A model generated the notes under the pieces. It saw only the letters and a program-made list of their open reading frames with translations, was not told where the DNA came from and searched no databases. Below, piece after piece: positions 22,801 to 34,613 of a stretch of DNA of 64,000 bases (position 1 is the first letter of the stretch; each line of letters opens with the position of its first letter). This DNA comes from Polytrichum commune (lineage: Eukaryota; Streptophyta; Polytrichopsida; Polytrichales; Polytrichaceae): NCBI GenBank assembly GCA_950295325.1, contig OX485809.1, positions 1,426,001 to 1,490,000 of the forward strand, given 5' to 3'. A program made the translations under genes and the position numbers.

Positions 22801-25800
22801 GTAAAAGAATTTTGGCCTTGACATGGGGTGTAACCTCAAAGAGTTTGGTTTCAAGGTTGGTCCCTCCTTTTTTGGGTAAAATTTTCCATTCTTAACTCTG
22901 ATTGGAAATGGTGGTTTTAAGCCTTACAAAGCCTCCCTCTTGGATCGGAGTTGAAAATAGACTACCTTCATAAAAAGGGGGAACCAAGCTTGAAACCAAG
23001 CTCCCCAAGGTTGGGCACATGTTAAGGCCAAAATTCTTTTAATTTGGCCACCAAACTCTCTTTCAAAGATGGTGTTTTTAACACATGTGACCCCCACATG
23101 AGCAAAGGGTGAATGTATAATCAAAGCATCAAGGATACGTTTTTTTGCTGTGACATTTTGGTTGATGCGGGTGGCTCAGTTTCAACCTCCTTGAAAGTCT
23201 GGTTTGGCATGTGCAGGTAGAGTATTTGAGGCAACTGGGGATAGTAGATGCTATTATTGGAAAAATGATCGCTACTAGACCACAACTACTTGCATGTGAT
23301 ATTGAGGACTGGCGGACTCTGGTGAAATATTTCCAGTTTTTAGGGGTCCAAAAATCAGGCATTCAGAGGATTCTCTCTGTTCACCCATCCGTTTTTTGTA
23401 TGAATCTCGAGAAGAATATTGCACCAAAGGTAAAACCCATCTTGCAAGCTCTTATTTTCATGGTGTTTTTCCTTAGTAAGTAGAGAGAACTACCAGAAAA
23501 CTCCATGATCAATGCGTTGCATTTGTTTTGAAATTGGTGTTGCCATACTTACAGTAGATTTCCTGCCCATGTGTAGAATAGATAGAGAACCTTTCTAATA
23601 GTTCTCCTTGAAGGAAAAAAATTGTACTAGCAAAATGAAGGCTTTTGAAAGGGCTATGGTTGGGGCAGGTTCGGTTTCTTCATGCAATAGGCATTCGTGA
23701 AGAAGTTATTGGGCAGGTGATTGTTGAGTTTCCAGCTCTTCTTAGCTACAGCCTTGACAGAAAAATCCGTCCAATGGTAAGTTCCACGCCCCATCTTTTA
23801 GGTCTCTATGCTTTTTTGTAGACGAGAGTATATTATGTCTGAGTCTTCTTTACTACAGCTGGGGAATCTTTTGACTGAAGCTTTGAGACATGGGTCTAAA
23901 GGCCCCCTTTACACTAGAGCTCAAAGCACCCGTTGAGAGCTTGAACTTGCAGTTTTCGGGAGTTTGATACTGGGCGTTGAGAAGCTTTCATCCAAAGCTC
24001 AAACTATTGAGAACTTGACCAATCTTCAAGATCTCAAAAGTTTGAGGAAGTGGCCATACTGAAAGTGAGATATTGAAGGGGGAATGATGATAATCAAAGA
24101 GCATTCATAAATAGCCAAAGGAGCATTTATGACAAGCCAAAGAGTGCTGAAAGCCCATTGGCTTGGAGCCTACCAAATGAGAGCTTGAGCTCTTGACATT
24201 TTTAAGCTACCTCATGAAGGTAAATGTAGCTTAAGCTTAAGCTCTCAAGTGTAAAGCTCAAGTGTAAAGTAGATTTGATTGAACAAGCATGCTTAAGAGG
24301 CTCCCCATCAATGAGAAGGCTTCTTACTTCGAGGTCTCAATTCTAACCCTTAACTCCTGGGTTTGTTTCCCAACTCTGGGTTGATGGTGATTATTGAAGG
24401 AGGTAAGCAAAGTGCACTAATTGTCCTATTAATGTGAGCCACAGTAATTCTCATAATAAGAATTTATGTGGGCCACGTTAATCCTCAGCCCACGCTAAAT
24501 CTCTAGTTTAAATTAGTGTGGGTCACATTAATTGTTTTTAAGGAAGTTGATATGGGTGAGTATTTTATTCTATCCTGCTTTTTATCCTTGAAGTAATACT
24601 CAAGGTGTTGGCTCTGTCAGTTGTTAATGCATCACTTTGTGGATATGGCATATAGGTGAAATTCATATTGGAAGAGGCAGGGGTGAAGGAAGAGGACATT
24701 GGGAAAGTGATTGCATTGCGGCCTGAGTTAATAGGAACGAGTTTGACACAGAAACTTCACCCTTTGGTGCAATATTTTAGAAATCAGCAGTTCAAGCAAG
24801 AAGATTTAGGCCGTATGGTGGCTGACTTCCCAATGCTTTTGAAGTATAATGTTGCTGTTATACAGCCCAAATTTCGATTTTTCAAAAAATCAATGAACCG
24901 GCCCCTTGATGACCTCCTTGCCTTTCCTCGGTACGTAACTAGAAAGCCATCCATATTGCATATTTCTTTTATTTAGTCTGCTGCTGACAACTTTTCCTGT
25001 TTAATTTCAGTTTCTTAGTTCAATTTTCATTGGAGGTAGTCCTAAAGCGTAGAATGTTTATCTCATCATACACTATGCCATGTGTCAACATGCTATTGGA
25101 AAGTTTATAAGAGGTCTCTAATAGCTTGTTGGAAAGATCTTGAGAAGAGATAAAGATCTTCATGTGCTTCGTGTGAGTAAGAATCAAACAAGATATAAAT
25201 ATTGTATGAATGTAATTGGAAGCTCATTATAATAAAACCAAACAAAAGTATTCCTTTGGTGGATTAAACTTACCAGAACATCGTACCAATTGCTTGTATA
25301 TGAGAATATACAGAAGAACTAACCCCACTTGAGGCCTCTTGTGGTACCATCTAGTTTTATAATCGTGCCATCAGAGTATGATACTCAAGACTATGGAGGA
25401 ATTTCTTAACTAGACATGTTACTAGTGGAGTAATCAAATAAGTGTCAATTTTTTGTCACTCTCTTGCAAACTTTCCTGATGACTTCCTTTTCTTTTTGTA
25501 TACACCAGAATACGGTATTCTTATATAATGTCAGTGTAACGTGGAGTTATATAGTGCATCTTCTTCCTTGAAAATGGGTTTGAATTTCCTATATGGACTT
25601 TCATACACTTAGTACACAGTACAGCCTAAGCTACGGAAAGCTTTATCACTCAAATATTCTACACAAGAGCAATGTGTAGGACTTCTAGACATCATAGCTG
25701 TCTATAGACTTTTTGAAAGGACTTGTAATTTGAAATCAATTGTGTCATGGCAGGTATTTTAGCTATTCTTTGAAAGGGAGAATAATTCCAAGACAACGGC

Positions 25801-26147
25801 TTTTACAAGCAAATGGATTAGTGTTTCATCTGCGGTACATGCTGGGATGTAATGATGACGTATTTTCCGAGCGTGTCAAATCGGCACTTGAAGGTCGTGC
25901 TGTGAAACAGGAATCTGAGAATGATGTAGTGGATACAAATTACAATTTGGAAACCAATTATGATATATATCATGAAGATCCAGTTTCCAGATTGAAAGAA
26001 GGCATAAAGGTACCCAGCTCCTGGATGGGTGAAAATATGGATAAATTGGGTGATGGCGAGGAGGAAACATTTGATAGCTCTGGAGAGGTAGATGAGAACA
26101 GTAGCGATAGTGATGAGGAATTATTCCTCACGAAGTATTGTGTGTGA
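19895..26147 (+). CDS. MTERF2: Chloroplast mTERF family protein, mTERF2/EMB2219-like
   Basis: Seven exons join in frame to 815 aa: 19895-19965, 20481-21461, 22230-22635, 23217-23429, 23669-23776, 24656-24930, 25754-26147, all with GT/AG ends. The N-terminus looks like a transit peptide (ATG 19895; in-frame ATGs at 19904 and 19916 are alternatives). A charged region with an acidic run (FDEEDEEDVEDEEDEE, about 218-233) follows. Helical mTERF repeats run from about 360 to 770, with LDILRERISFLKQHYVRGRD, IGKVIALRPELIGTS, MVADFPMLLKYN and the ending FPRYFSYSLKGRIIPR, all closely like Arabidopsis EMB2219. Such proteins bind organellar nucleic acid and support plastid gene expression and RNA processing. 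The Arabidopsis protein is about 640 aa as I recall, so the linker and acidic tail are longer here. Exon 1 placement is the least certain part. Confidence 0.9.
20005..20480. repeat. Tandem duplication filling intron 1 of the mTERF gene
   Basis: Units begin at about 20005 and 20258 (period 253 bp). They share tggattttcaagttaggt, gacaatttctac or gacgatttctac, gtgtttgtatg and ttcctgttgcag. The duplicated 3' end means cctgttgcag occurs at 20255 and again at the used acceptor 20480. Using the first would create an immediate stop codon. Confidence 0.85.
21561..22145 (+). repeat. Intronic dispersed repeat shared with UVR8 intron 8
   Basis: Segments 21561-21700 and 22045-22145 match 47019-47290 in order: gcattc(t/a)taagtgg, gtagat..agaaggctttgtc, atgagagcttgccacttgaca, gctagaatagaatg, catgcttaaga. 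About 340 bp in the middle (about 21705-22040) are absent from the UVR8 copy and look like a later insertion. Confidence 0.72.
22748..23100. mobile_element. Foldback MITE in intron 2 of the mTERF gene
   Basis: Arms of about 130 bp (22748-22876 and 22970-23100) are inverted copies, with matches such as gggagtcacatgt, aaagaattttggcctt and gtttggtttcaag. Clear target duplications are not seen. It lies wholly within the intron 22636-23216. Confidence 0.75.
23905..24285. mobile_element. Probable MITE in intron 4 of the mTERF gene
   Basis: The left end ctttacactagagctcaa and right end agctcaagtgtaaag are imperfect inverted copies, and the interior is rich in agcttgagctc-type inverted strings. Boundaries and superfamily are uncertain. 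Confidence 0.45.
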
Positions 26148-26468
26148 TATGTAAATTAACTGACCAACCTCGAACAGTAAAGACCCCACAAACTTATCCT
26201 GCACATGGTCGATCCTGATCCTTTGTGTTTTAAGAGGCAGAATTTGGCTTGGAAGGTGGCACTTCTTCTCTTTCAGGTTTGATGAGTCTAGCCATGATTA
26301 GGTAGTAGTCAAAAGAGATGGAATAGAACTGCAATAGTATAAATTGCTTTGCACAAAAAATGTTGGTCTACCACCTATACCAATTAGCCTGGTCCTCCAC
26401 CCATATTGAATACTACACATCATTTTATGTAGCAATATTCTATGCAATAATGTTGCATAGTGAGTTAA

Positions 26469-28224
26469 GCCCTCACATTAAATGAGCCAAGGTTTGTAAT
26501 CAACAAGGGTAAACCAACCACTGTCAGGTATGGCAGGTGGAGGGGCCTAACCAAAAAATATGGAATGACAACAATGTCTTTTGACACCTCCAACCCAGGT
26601 CATGGGCTTCATTGTAGAACTCACAAATGGTTTGTATTTCAATATATTGGTTTTGTTGTCTTTATTTTGGTTGTAAGATGGCAAAAGTAATGGCCACCGT
26701 ACCCTTGTTCATGTACTTATCATTTCAATGCAATGCCCATAAATATGAATGGACTCATAAATTTGAGTTTTTGGGACATGGATTGCATCTATTGATGTTG
26801 TTTTAGTGTAGAGATTTGATTGATTCACTCATTTAGTTCTTTTGATGTGTCAAATATCCAATCATGTGTTGGTTGGGGGGAGGGGGGTCTTGAGGTTCTT
26901 TGATGCACTCAAATACATACTTCAAATGTCACATCTCACATTTAGCACAAATAGGCTTTGCACAAGTTTTGTTGATAGCTAAAGAACAATATAGGTTGTG
27001 AAGAAGAGAATTGATGATGAGATAGAATAATGCCAATGAAGAACTTTGAAGCAGTGGCCAACAAGTGTCACATTTGATGAGAAGGAAGTGAAATAGGTCA
27101 AAACCTATGTGGTAGCAACAATTAAGCTTTCAAAACAAGGTTGCAAGATCTTTGCATGAGCATACCTCCGTGTTTAGGCATATGCAAGAAGATGAAACCT
27201 CACAAACCCTAGTATGTAGCAACCTCAACAAGGGCTTCAAAATGAGGTAGGAAGAAGAAAACCTCACCACCCCTTTGAGGTAGCAAAAATTAGGGCTTTA
27301 AAACAAGTTAGCAAGAGGAAATATTCTCATTACAAGCGCTAATGTTGAACCCCAACACCGCAATGTGGTTCAACATCTACCACAAATCCATTACATCAAC
27401 TAGAACATAACACACAATTTGCAATGTCTATATGCAAGCCTCACACCACTAAACTAGCACCAAATCACCAATGCATTGTGACATATTGGGCGCTCCATCA
27501 TACTTGAGCAATAAACTGATATTTTTCATCCATTTCAATACCCCTAGAGTTTCCTTGGCAATTGATGCCGTCTAGATCTAGTTCCAATTTTTTAGACTCA
27601 TTTCAAATTTCCATATCCATTTCTCACTTTCTAAAGAATGTCACTTGGTATATGCATGCATGATGGCATGGATGTCCATGTTCAAACATATTATACCAAA
27701 GTGTAACCTTGTTTGGAACATGCCCTTGTCCATAAACATGACCATATTCATGTTCCAGAGGTTTGATATGTCACAGTTCCAAGATTTGGATCCCGGGACA
27801 TGGGACATAGGACGTGGGACACGGACAAGGTTCAAAGCGGGTGACAAGTCAACCTCCCACAACCTACGCTGGAGGTGTCAAAAGACAATGTTGTCATTCC
27901 ATTTTTGGGTCCGGCCCCGCCACCAACCACAGCTGGCGGCGGCTACATTGTTTGAGGTGATTTTTGGGCATAATCAATCAAGATCCTAGTATTTCCAATT
28001 CCAACATGTTACATGTTGACATGTTTTGGTTTGTTTGTATTAATTTGTAATATATTCTATAGATTCCTCTACAATGATGGGTAATTCTCTTGAAGTCTAG
28101 AACTTCAACAGGTTATTTCTCAAACTCAACTGGTCATATGTAACTAGCGGTCGGTTCTCCCCGTGCATTGGGCTGGTGGTTTACCCCTGCTGATTCACAA
28201 ACCTTGGCTCATTTAACATGAGCA
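26469..28224. mobile_element. Non-autonomous Mutator-like element (MULE)
   Basis: Terminal inverted repeats of about 130-145 bp (left 26469-26600; right 27866-27945 plus 28171-28224) are flanked by an exact 9-bp target duplication GTGAGTTAA (26460-26468 and 28225-28233). Long inverted ends and a 9-bp duplication are MULE hallmarks. No transposase frame is recognised inside. The right arm is interrupted by a family A MITE. Confidence 0.82.
27946..28170 (+). mobile_element. hAT-type MITE (family A) inside the MULE
   Basis: Matches the intact family A copies: ttttgggcataatc, agatcctagt, ttccaac, gaacttcaac, ggttatttctcaaactcaac and ggttctcccc. It splits the right inverted repeat of the surrounding MULE, so it inserted later. 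Flanking 8-bp sequences match only partly. Confidence 0.78.
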
Positions 28225-28914
28225 GTGAGTTAAAGTATGAGTTTGTCAATTTCAGGCAAATCACACAATATATACAAGCAAGAGAAAAGGAGGCATAACA
28301 CCTTATGTCGCGTTATGGTTAACCGTGATCAACATACAACTATCAGGCTCACATTCATGTTGGTACCTAGACACGGGCGTTACTTTTATTTATTTATTTC
28401 ATACAAGCAGGAGCCATTTACCACATACAGTCAAAATTTCGTACACACATGTCATATCTTTGTCACAATATGTCCAAAAATCATAACCTATGTAGACCAA
28501 GTGGCAAATTTGACAGATGTACCTGTGGCCAGGTGTATTGAATTTTTGCTGTGAAAACTCCTCAAAATACTGAAATTTTCCTTGAGTTCAGGAGTGATCC
28601 GCTTACTTAGCTCTTTGATGTGAATCCGATGATCCATTCAAAGATGTGAAATATACTTGATGTAGATTTTTCTCCTTTCAATTCACCAATTTTGGTAGAT
28701 ATTGTGGGCCACACTTTTGAGCTTATTTTCATATCAAACTCATTAGGGACAGTATTCAATGCATAGCATTAACATGGAGGCCCACGTTATGGGTTGTGAC
28801 ATTTTGATTGGATCGAAAATAGTGTGCATTTGCAAGACATTTAGCCTCGGGGATGAAGGTGGGTGTGTCATGAGGACATCACAATGTAAAATTGTGTTAC
28901 TAGGGTTGCACCCA

Positions 28915-29140
28915 GGGGTGGATTTTTCATTGGAAACCTAAATGACGTGCATGGGTGACTATGAGATATAACCCCCTTTATATATAAAACATTTATATAG
29001 AAAATCAAATGTGTAGTACTAACATTAGGCTAGAAAGTGGACTCGTGTATTTTAATGTGATGATTGTCTACACTACATACACAAAATATAAATCATGAAA
29101 TAAATGGGCCTTTACTACATATATAATCCACTTTCAAGAA
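28915..29140 (+). repeat. Dispersed repeat (family G), copy 1
   Basis: Shares gtggatttttcattggaaac, gctagaaa(g/a)tggact(c)gt and atatataa(t)ccactttcaag with the inverted copy at 36490-36760. No ends or coding content recognised. Confidence 0.55.
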
Positions 29141-29464
29141 GTCATTGAACATTTTTTCATCCATAAGACATATCTCATAATAATGTAACCCTAAAACACA
29201 CATCATTTGGATGAACTAAGGTAAATCAAATGAAACTAGCACATCTATTGTCAATCTTTCTCTTAACTTTAGGGGTCCCTTTTGTACATCTACGTTAAGT
29301 TTGAAATTCTGAATAGCATTTTTAAATGTACACACCAAAGAAAAATAATACCTCTCCTTTTATATATATATACATAGTGTATGCTAATGCCTCAAATGAT
29401 ACCCATCCCCGGGGGTTGCACATTATTTTTTGCATGATGATGTATAATGTCCGGGGATCGCACT

Positions 29465-30573
29465 CAGGGCATAAAATTGACACCCTGGGGGGTGTATTTT
29501 GCTTCCTAGAGTGTCCTAGGACACCCAAATCTCAAACAGGGTGTCCCCGAGGACACCCAAAAATCCTACAAGGGTGTCCTTTTTACACCCAAAAAAAATT
29601 CAGGGTGTCCCCTGTACTTGTAGGGCCTATCAGCGGATACCAAATTTGTGGCACAATTTTTGGACATTTCTAGAGGTGGTGAGATCCATTTTCAAGACTC
29701 TACAGGAGTGGTGCATTCACATATATTGCATTATGCACCATTGCCTCATGCAATTGAGTTTGGTGGTGATGGTACCCTCCATGGGTGCCAGGTGATTGCA
29801 CAGGCCTATGTGGTTAAGGTGATAGAATCATTGCAGCAACGATTTCCTGATTTGAAGCTATTCAATGCAGCTAAGCTATTTAGCCCTGTCTGTTTTTCAA
29901 CAGACTTGACACTTCTTCATCGAAATGCTCGTTTATGGCTTCAGAGTTTCATTGACCACTTCTGCACTAATGGAGGGAATCTTTTTTATGAGTGTGGTTT
30001 AAAATCAGAGCTTCGAGGTTTTTTGGATACACTTCATATTTCATGTGGTGGTCTTAAAATGCACCAAGCTTGGATGGTTTATTCTTCCAATTTGGACTAT
30101 GTTGGAAGATATCCTCATATGACAAAGTTGTGGCAAGCTGTTCTTGTAATTCCTGCTAGTACAGCTTCTTGTGAGAGAGGATTTTCTACTCAAAATCATA
30201 TTAAATCTACTTTACGGTGTAGTTTGGTATTAGAGACTTTGGAAGCACAAATGAGAGTTGCAATGGCAAAAATCCCCATAGAGGCCATTGACTTTGAACA
30301 AGTATGGGTAAAGTGGTGTGCTATGAAAGGCCGCCGCTTGTAGGTTTGATTTGCATTGCAAGTTATGATATGTAGTGATTTTTTTGATTTTTAATTGAGA
30401 TTTTGAGATGATATTATATATTTTTCAAAATTGTACCTATTTTGACAAAAAAAATATTTTAAGAGAAATTTATGAGGACACCCAAAAATTGGAGCAGGGT
30501 GTCCTTGGGATACCCAAAATTTGGGACAGGGTGTCCCCTAGAAATTTGGCTAGGGTGTCAAATTTATGGCCTG
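29465..30573 (+). mobile_element. hAT transposon, internally deleted, 1109 bp
   Basis: Ends CAGGGCATAAAATTGACACC and the inverse of CAGGCCATAAATTTGACACC match at 20 of 22 positions and are bounded by a perfect 8-bp target duplication ATCGCACT (29457-29464, 30574-30581). Both subterminal regions hold many GGGTGTCC/GGACACCC motifs, likely transposase-binding sites. The interior holds only the C-terminal part of a transposase. The perfect duplication suggests a fairly recent insertion. Confidence 0.93.
29648..30343 (+). pseudogene. hAT transposase C-terminal fragment (hATC dimerisation domain)
   Basis: An uninterrupted frame of about 231 codons without an ATG at its 5' end; the first bases follow directly on the left subterminal repeats. 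The C-terminal half carries the hATC pattern LWQAVLVIPASTASCERGFS and then LEAQMRVAM. The zinc finger and most of the catalytic region of a full hAT transposase (about 650-800 aa) are missing. It may persist as a transcribed remnant but cannot be a full transposase. Confidence 0.85.
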
Positions 30574-30620
30574 ATCGCACTCACTATAGAGAACGAAAGT
30601 ATGTGAGTGAGTACTTTCAA

Positions 30621-30680
30621 CCCCCCCCCCCCCCCAAAAAAAAAAAAAAAAAAAACAAAACAAAACAAAACAAAACAAAG
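30621..30680. repeat. Homopolymer C15/A20 tract with (AAAAC)n
   Basis: Fifteen C (30621-30635) run directly into twenty A and then caaaa repeats, just beyond the hAT element. Confidence 0.95.
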
Positions 30681-31167
30681 AGAAGAGAAGAAGAAGAAAG
30701 TACATTTACAATTGAATGGAAAATAATGTACATGTTAAACCTTGTGCAAATTCTATGTGGTAGAAAAATGCATCCATTATGTGTTTTCATTTTTCCCTTG
30801 TAATTCTTCAAAATATAAATAGGAGATTTTGATCCCCACATTTTGGAGTTCACATTTTTCTGATTGATTGAACTACACTATCAAATGAAAGAATTGGAAG
30901 TAATGAGATAATATCCAAGAAATCAAACCCTAAAAACAAACATGCTAAATGTACATGGGAGGATATTACCATTATTTCACACTCAAGTACATTTGGTTAT
31001 GTACATTGAGTGCACCCCCTAGGATATACTATGGACCACACTATAAGGTCACCCATGGTAAGTCACACTATACATCTACCCATATCATTTATCATAATCA
31101 AAACAAACTCTTCATATATGCTTGCTTCCCAAGGGAGCCGATGTTTTTATTTATCTACCCTTTGTCT

Positions 31168-31208
31168 AGATCTATCTATCTATCTATCTATCCATCTATC
31201 CATCTATC
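31168..31208. repeat. (TCTA)n/(TCCA) microsatellite
   Basis: Consecutive tcta units followed by interrupted tccatcta units. Confidence 0.95.
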
Positions 31209-31716
31209 ACAATCATTGTATTAGTTGGACTTCAAACACGAGGGATGGTGTTGCTACAGTTTATTGAGGAGAAGTTCCTTACGCTTGATTTGTGTTGCAC
31301 GTGACTTGCCATAAGTTCCTTGTGTTGCAGTAAGAACTTAGGGTTGGTTCACACAAAGTCCCAAGTCCTAAGTCCCAAGTCCCAAGTATGACATGCATGC
31401 CTACATGGCAACACCTTTTGGAGGTGAGGCCTGGGACTTGTGTTGAGAGTTGGGTTGAGGAAAAAGCTACACTAAATATGATACTTAGTGGCACTTACTA
31501 TTTGGATTTACACAGTGCTATATCTTTTTAATATTGATGTAACATTTCACCAAGTAAAGTTGTCAATGTTCTATAATGTCCAAACTACCAATTACACATT
31601 CGGGTGGTAAAATACATGAGATATACAATAGACATATATAGCGTCGTGTAATTCCAAACAATAAAGGGCAATTTACACTATGGACTATGAAGTTGGACCA
31701 GGGCTCTGCAAGGCAG

Positions 31717-32115
31717 CAGAGCCCAACATTTTCCTTTCTAATTGCACCCATACCCAGACCATGCTCATCAGCAGCAACCTATGCCCACCCATGCCCACCC
31801 ATAGCATGACATGTGCGCACCCATGCCCACCCATGCCCACACATAGCATGACATGTGCCCACCCATGCCCACCCATGCTATTCAAATTGCGCCCATGTAT
31901 TCAAAAATTATGTAATATGTATTGTGTAATTTTGTAATTGTGTAATTGTGCCCCACCCATGCCCACCCATGCCCACCCATGAACAATAATATCCCAGCCA
32001 TGCCCAGCCATGCCCGCCCATGAACAATAATATTGCACCCATGCCCACCCAAAACCCATGGGCATGGGTGGGTATGGGCATGGGCATGGGCATGGGCGCC
32101 CGATGTAGGGCTCTG
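31717..32115. mobile_element. hAT-type MITE filled by a minisatellite
   Basis: Ends CAGAGCCC and GGGCTCTG with a perfect 8-bp target duplication CAAGGCAG (31709-31716, 32116-32123). The interior is mostly a tandem array of cccatgccca-type decamers interspersed with tagcatgacatgtg and aacaataatat. It lies inside a family D element. Confidence 0.88.
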
Positions 32116-32522
32116 CAAGGCAGTTGATTGGCTCTTGAAGTTCTCCCGGGACAACTTCGGTTTACACTAAGGAAAAAATGGCAGAGGAACCATGAAGGTT
32201 GAGGTCCCCAAAATATAATTTTTAAGGCCTAATAAATGCACTGACATGGTCCAACGGGTTTTGCGGTGAGAGAGGCAAGAGAGGTGGGTCTGGTAGGAAA
32301 AGGCAAGGGCACATGTTAGAGAAATATCATTTCAAGAATGTTTTAATGAATCTACCTCTTATGTGCCTTAATTATATTATAGCCCATGAGACATACCAGC
32401 ACTACCTTGCCCTACCCCTTAAACCGGCTTACACGTGTTTCATCAAACAACGCGGGACATCTAGAACTCAAGAATTCAAGTGCAGATTTGTTTTTTTGGT
32501 CTACCAGCTGCAATGTTTGGAA

Positions 32523-32595
32523 TTTGGGGGCGTGTAATATACCGTTGGAAAGGTCTTGAAAATACCTTTCCAACGGTATATTACACGCCCCCAAA
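32523..32595. repeat. Perfect 32-bp hairpin with 9-bp loop
   Basis: Arm 32523-32554 (TTTGGGGGCGTGTAATATAC onward) is perfectly complementary to 32564-32595. It lies inside the enlarged family D element. Confidence 0.95.
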
Positions 32596-34035
32596 ATATC
32601 AAAAAATACAGTTGAAAAAAAAAACGTAGTCGTTTAGTGACTGTAGATCAGGGTGGTCAAAAGAAGCGCAATGGGAAATCTTCTAACATTAATTATCAAA
32701 GAATTGAAATTTAGTGTTGAGCAAGGTTGGGTGGTAACAACATTAGATATAATCAAACACTAAATATCCTATTTAGTGTAGTGACAACACAAGGTACATG
32801 TCACATGTAAATTACATTGAACATGTACAAATTGAATCGCTCATTTTTTTTGTAAAAATTGTTGTGAGAAGATTTGCAAGCCACATCTTCGACACATTTA
32901 ACAAGAAGTGAAGACAGTTGAAGCCCAAGAGATGACAAGAGAATGATCAAACTTTAAGGCGAAAAGAAGAAAAAACTGAGTGACAAGATAAGTGAAGGCA
33001 TGTGTAGGCAAGTGGAGGCAAATTGAAGTCAACAAAATGGTCAAACTTCACTTTTCCCCAAAACTGCCCTTTTTGGGCTTATATTAAAAAAAATCAGCAC
33101 ATCCACTTCTTGCTGCATGGTCATTCCTCTTGGTCCACATTCGGTTTACACCTAGTGATGAGGGGCCCAACGGCTTTGTAAATCAATTTTTTTTAAGAAC
33201 TCGGACCATGAAATGTAAACCATAAACTCGAACTGCGGAATAAGGCATCTTCCGTGGGACGAGTTCATGGTCTATGGTGTAAACCGCCCTTAAGTGACAC
33301 TAAATACCAAAGTTAGTGCAGACCCAGCCCTCAACCCATGTCCTACGACTATTTTTGCATGAAACAATCAAGATCCAACTTGAATGACAGTTTACCATAT
33401 TTTAATGATGTCTTGAGGCTCAAAGGTTGGGACTTTTGCCTCCATGTTGGGACTTGCATGGGACCCCATGTGAACCGGCCCTTTAGATGCCACTCACACT
33501 ACAGTTTTGGACACTCCAAACCGATGCACAAAATGTTGTATGGAAGTCGGATAGTACCATGGACATCGGCTTCTTTAATGCCCCAAACTGGACACTAGTA
33601 CTAACAAACACATGGGGGTCTGGGAGTCTGTACGAGATGAGAAAGACAAGTAAATGCTGGTGCTGATCTGCACTGGTAAAGTGTGCGGATGTTATTCAGA
33701 CCCCTATATTTGATTGATTTGTGGTTAGGCGAGGATCAAAGAACAAACATCATTTTTAAAAAATTATATAGAAAAAAAACATGTGTTTCAAAGAGATTGG
33801 ACTACGTCTTCAGACTTTGTTATCTACTTCACACTTGATAATGAATACAGTTGGGAGAGCCCATGTGTTTTTTGTTTTAAAAAATCAGCAATTGTGCCCT
33901 TCCGATAATCATGAAGGAGTAATGGGAGATCCGGCATCTGTTGATGTTTCATTGTAGATGTGCTAACGCAACACAAGTTCCGTCGTGTAAATCTAATCGG
34001 TAGAAGTTGGAGAACTTGGGAAACGAATCGAGTAA

Positions 34036-34613
34036 GGGGTTGATTGCACCATGGATTGTGAAGTCGTCCCAAGGCCCTATAAAAACTGTGATTGGCTGTT
34101 GAAACTTGTCCTGAGACCAATTCGGTTTACACTGAGGAAAAAAATTTCATAGTGAGCATGAAGTTCGAGGTCCCCAAAAGACATGTTTGAAGGCATATAT
34201 TATCCAATGTCATGGTCCAATGGGTTTTGCAGTGGGAGAGGCAAAAAGGTGCTCTGCTAAAAATAAAAATAAAGGCAAGGGTCCATGCAAAGAAATATAA
34301 AAGTTTGAATGAAATTCTTTTTGGGGAAGAGAAGATGAAAACAAGAAAAGTGAAGAGAATGGACAAACTTGAATTTCTTTCTTTCAAAACTGCATTTTTT
34401 TGAACATATATTAAAAAATCTTAGCACGTTGATTTTTTGGTGCATGGTCATTCCTCTTGATCCACATTCGGTTTACACCTAGTGAGGGGCCCAAAAGCTT
34501 TGTAAGTTGATTCTTTAAGAAATCAAACCATGGAAATTGAACCATCAAATCGGACCATGAAAAAAGGCCATCTTCTATGGTCCGACTCAATGGTCCATGG
34601 TATAAACCGGCCC
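34036..34613 (+). mobile_element. PIF/Harbinger-like MITE (family D), 578 bp
   Basis: Ends GGGGTTGATTGCACCATGG and CCATGGTATAAACCGGCCC are inverted copies flanked by TAA on both sides (34033-34035, 34614-34616). The 3-bp TAA duplication suggests PIF/Harbinger. No transposase inside. Confidence 0.8.

Larger units (their letters stand above)
31665..33290 (+). mobile_element. PIF/Harbinger-like MITE (family D), enlarged by insertions
   Basis: Ends AGGGCAATTTACACTATGG and GGTGTAAACCGCCCT are imperfect inverted repeats flanked by TAA (31662-31664, 33291-33293). Core family D blocks are present: tcggtttacactaagg, gaggtccccaaaa, catggtccaacgggttttgcgg and cttggtccacattcggttta. It carries a 399-bp hAT MITE, and extra sequence at about 32300-33000 including a perfect hairpin. 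Confidence 0.8.
31455..33320 (+). mobile_element. Family E MITE, split by a family D insertion
   Basis: The part at 31455-31664 matches 41640-41855 (cacttactatttggatttacacagtgctatatctttt and more). The missing right end resumes after the insertion at 33291 as taagtgacactaaat..ttagtg. The two parts rejoin exactly if the family D element and one TAA are removed. Confidence 0.78.

Noticed and set aside
31763-32100. Coding potential in the cccatgccca array (Pro/Met/His-rich frames)
   Set aside because: Frames arise from the decamer repeat inside a MITE with exact target duplications.
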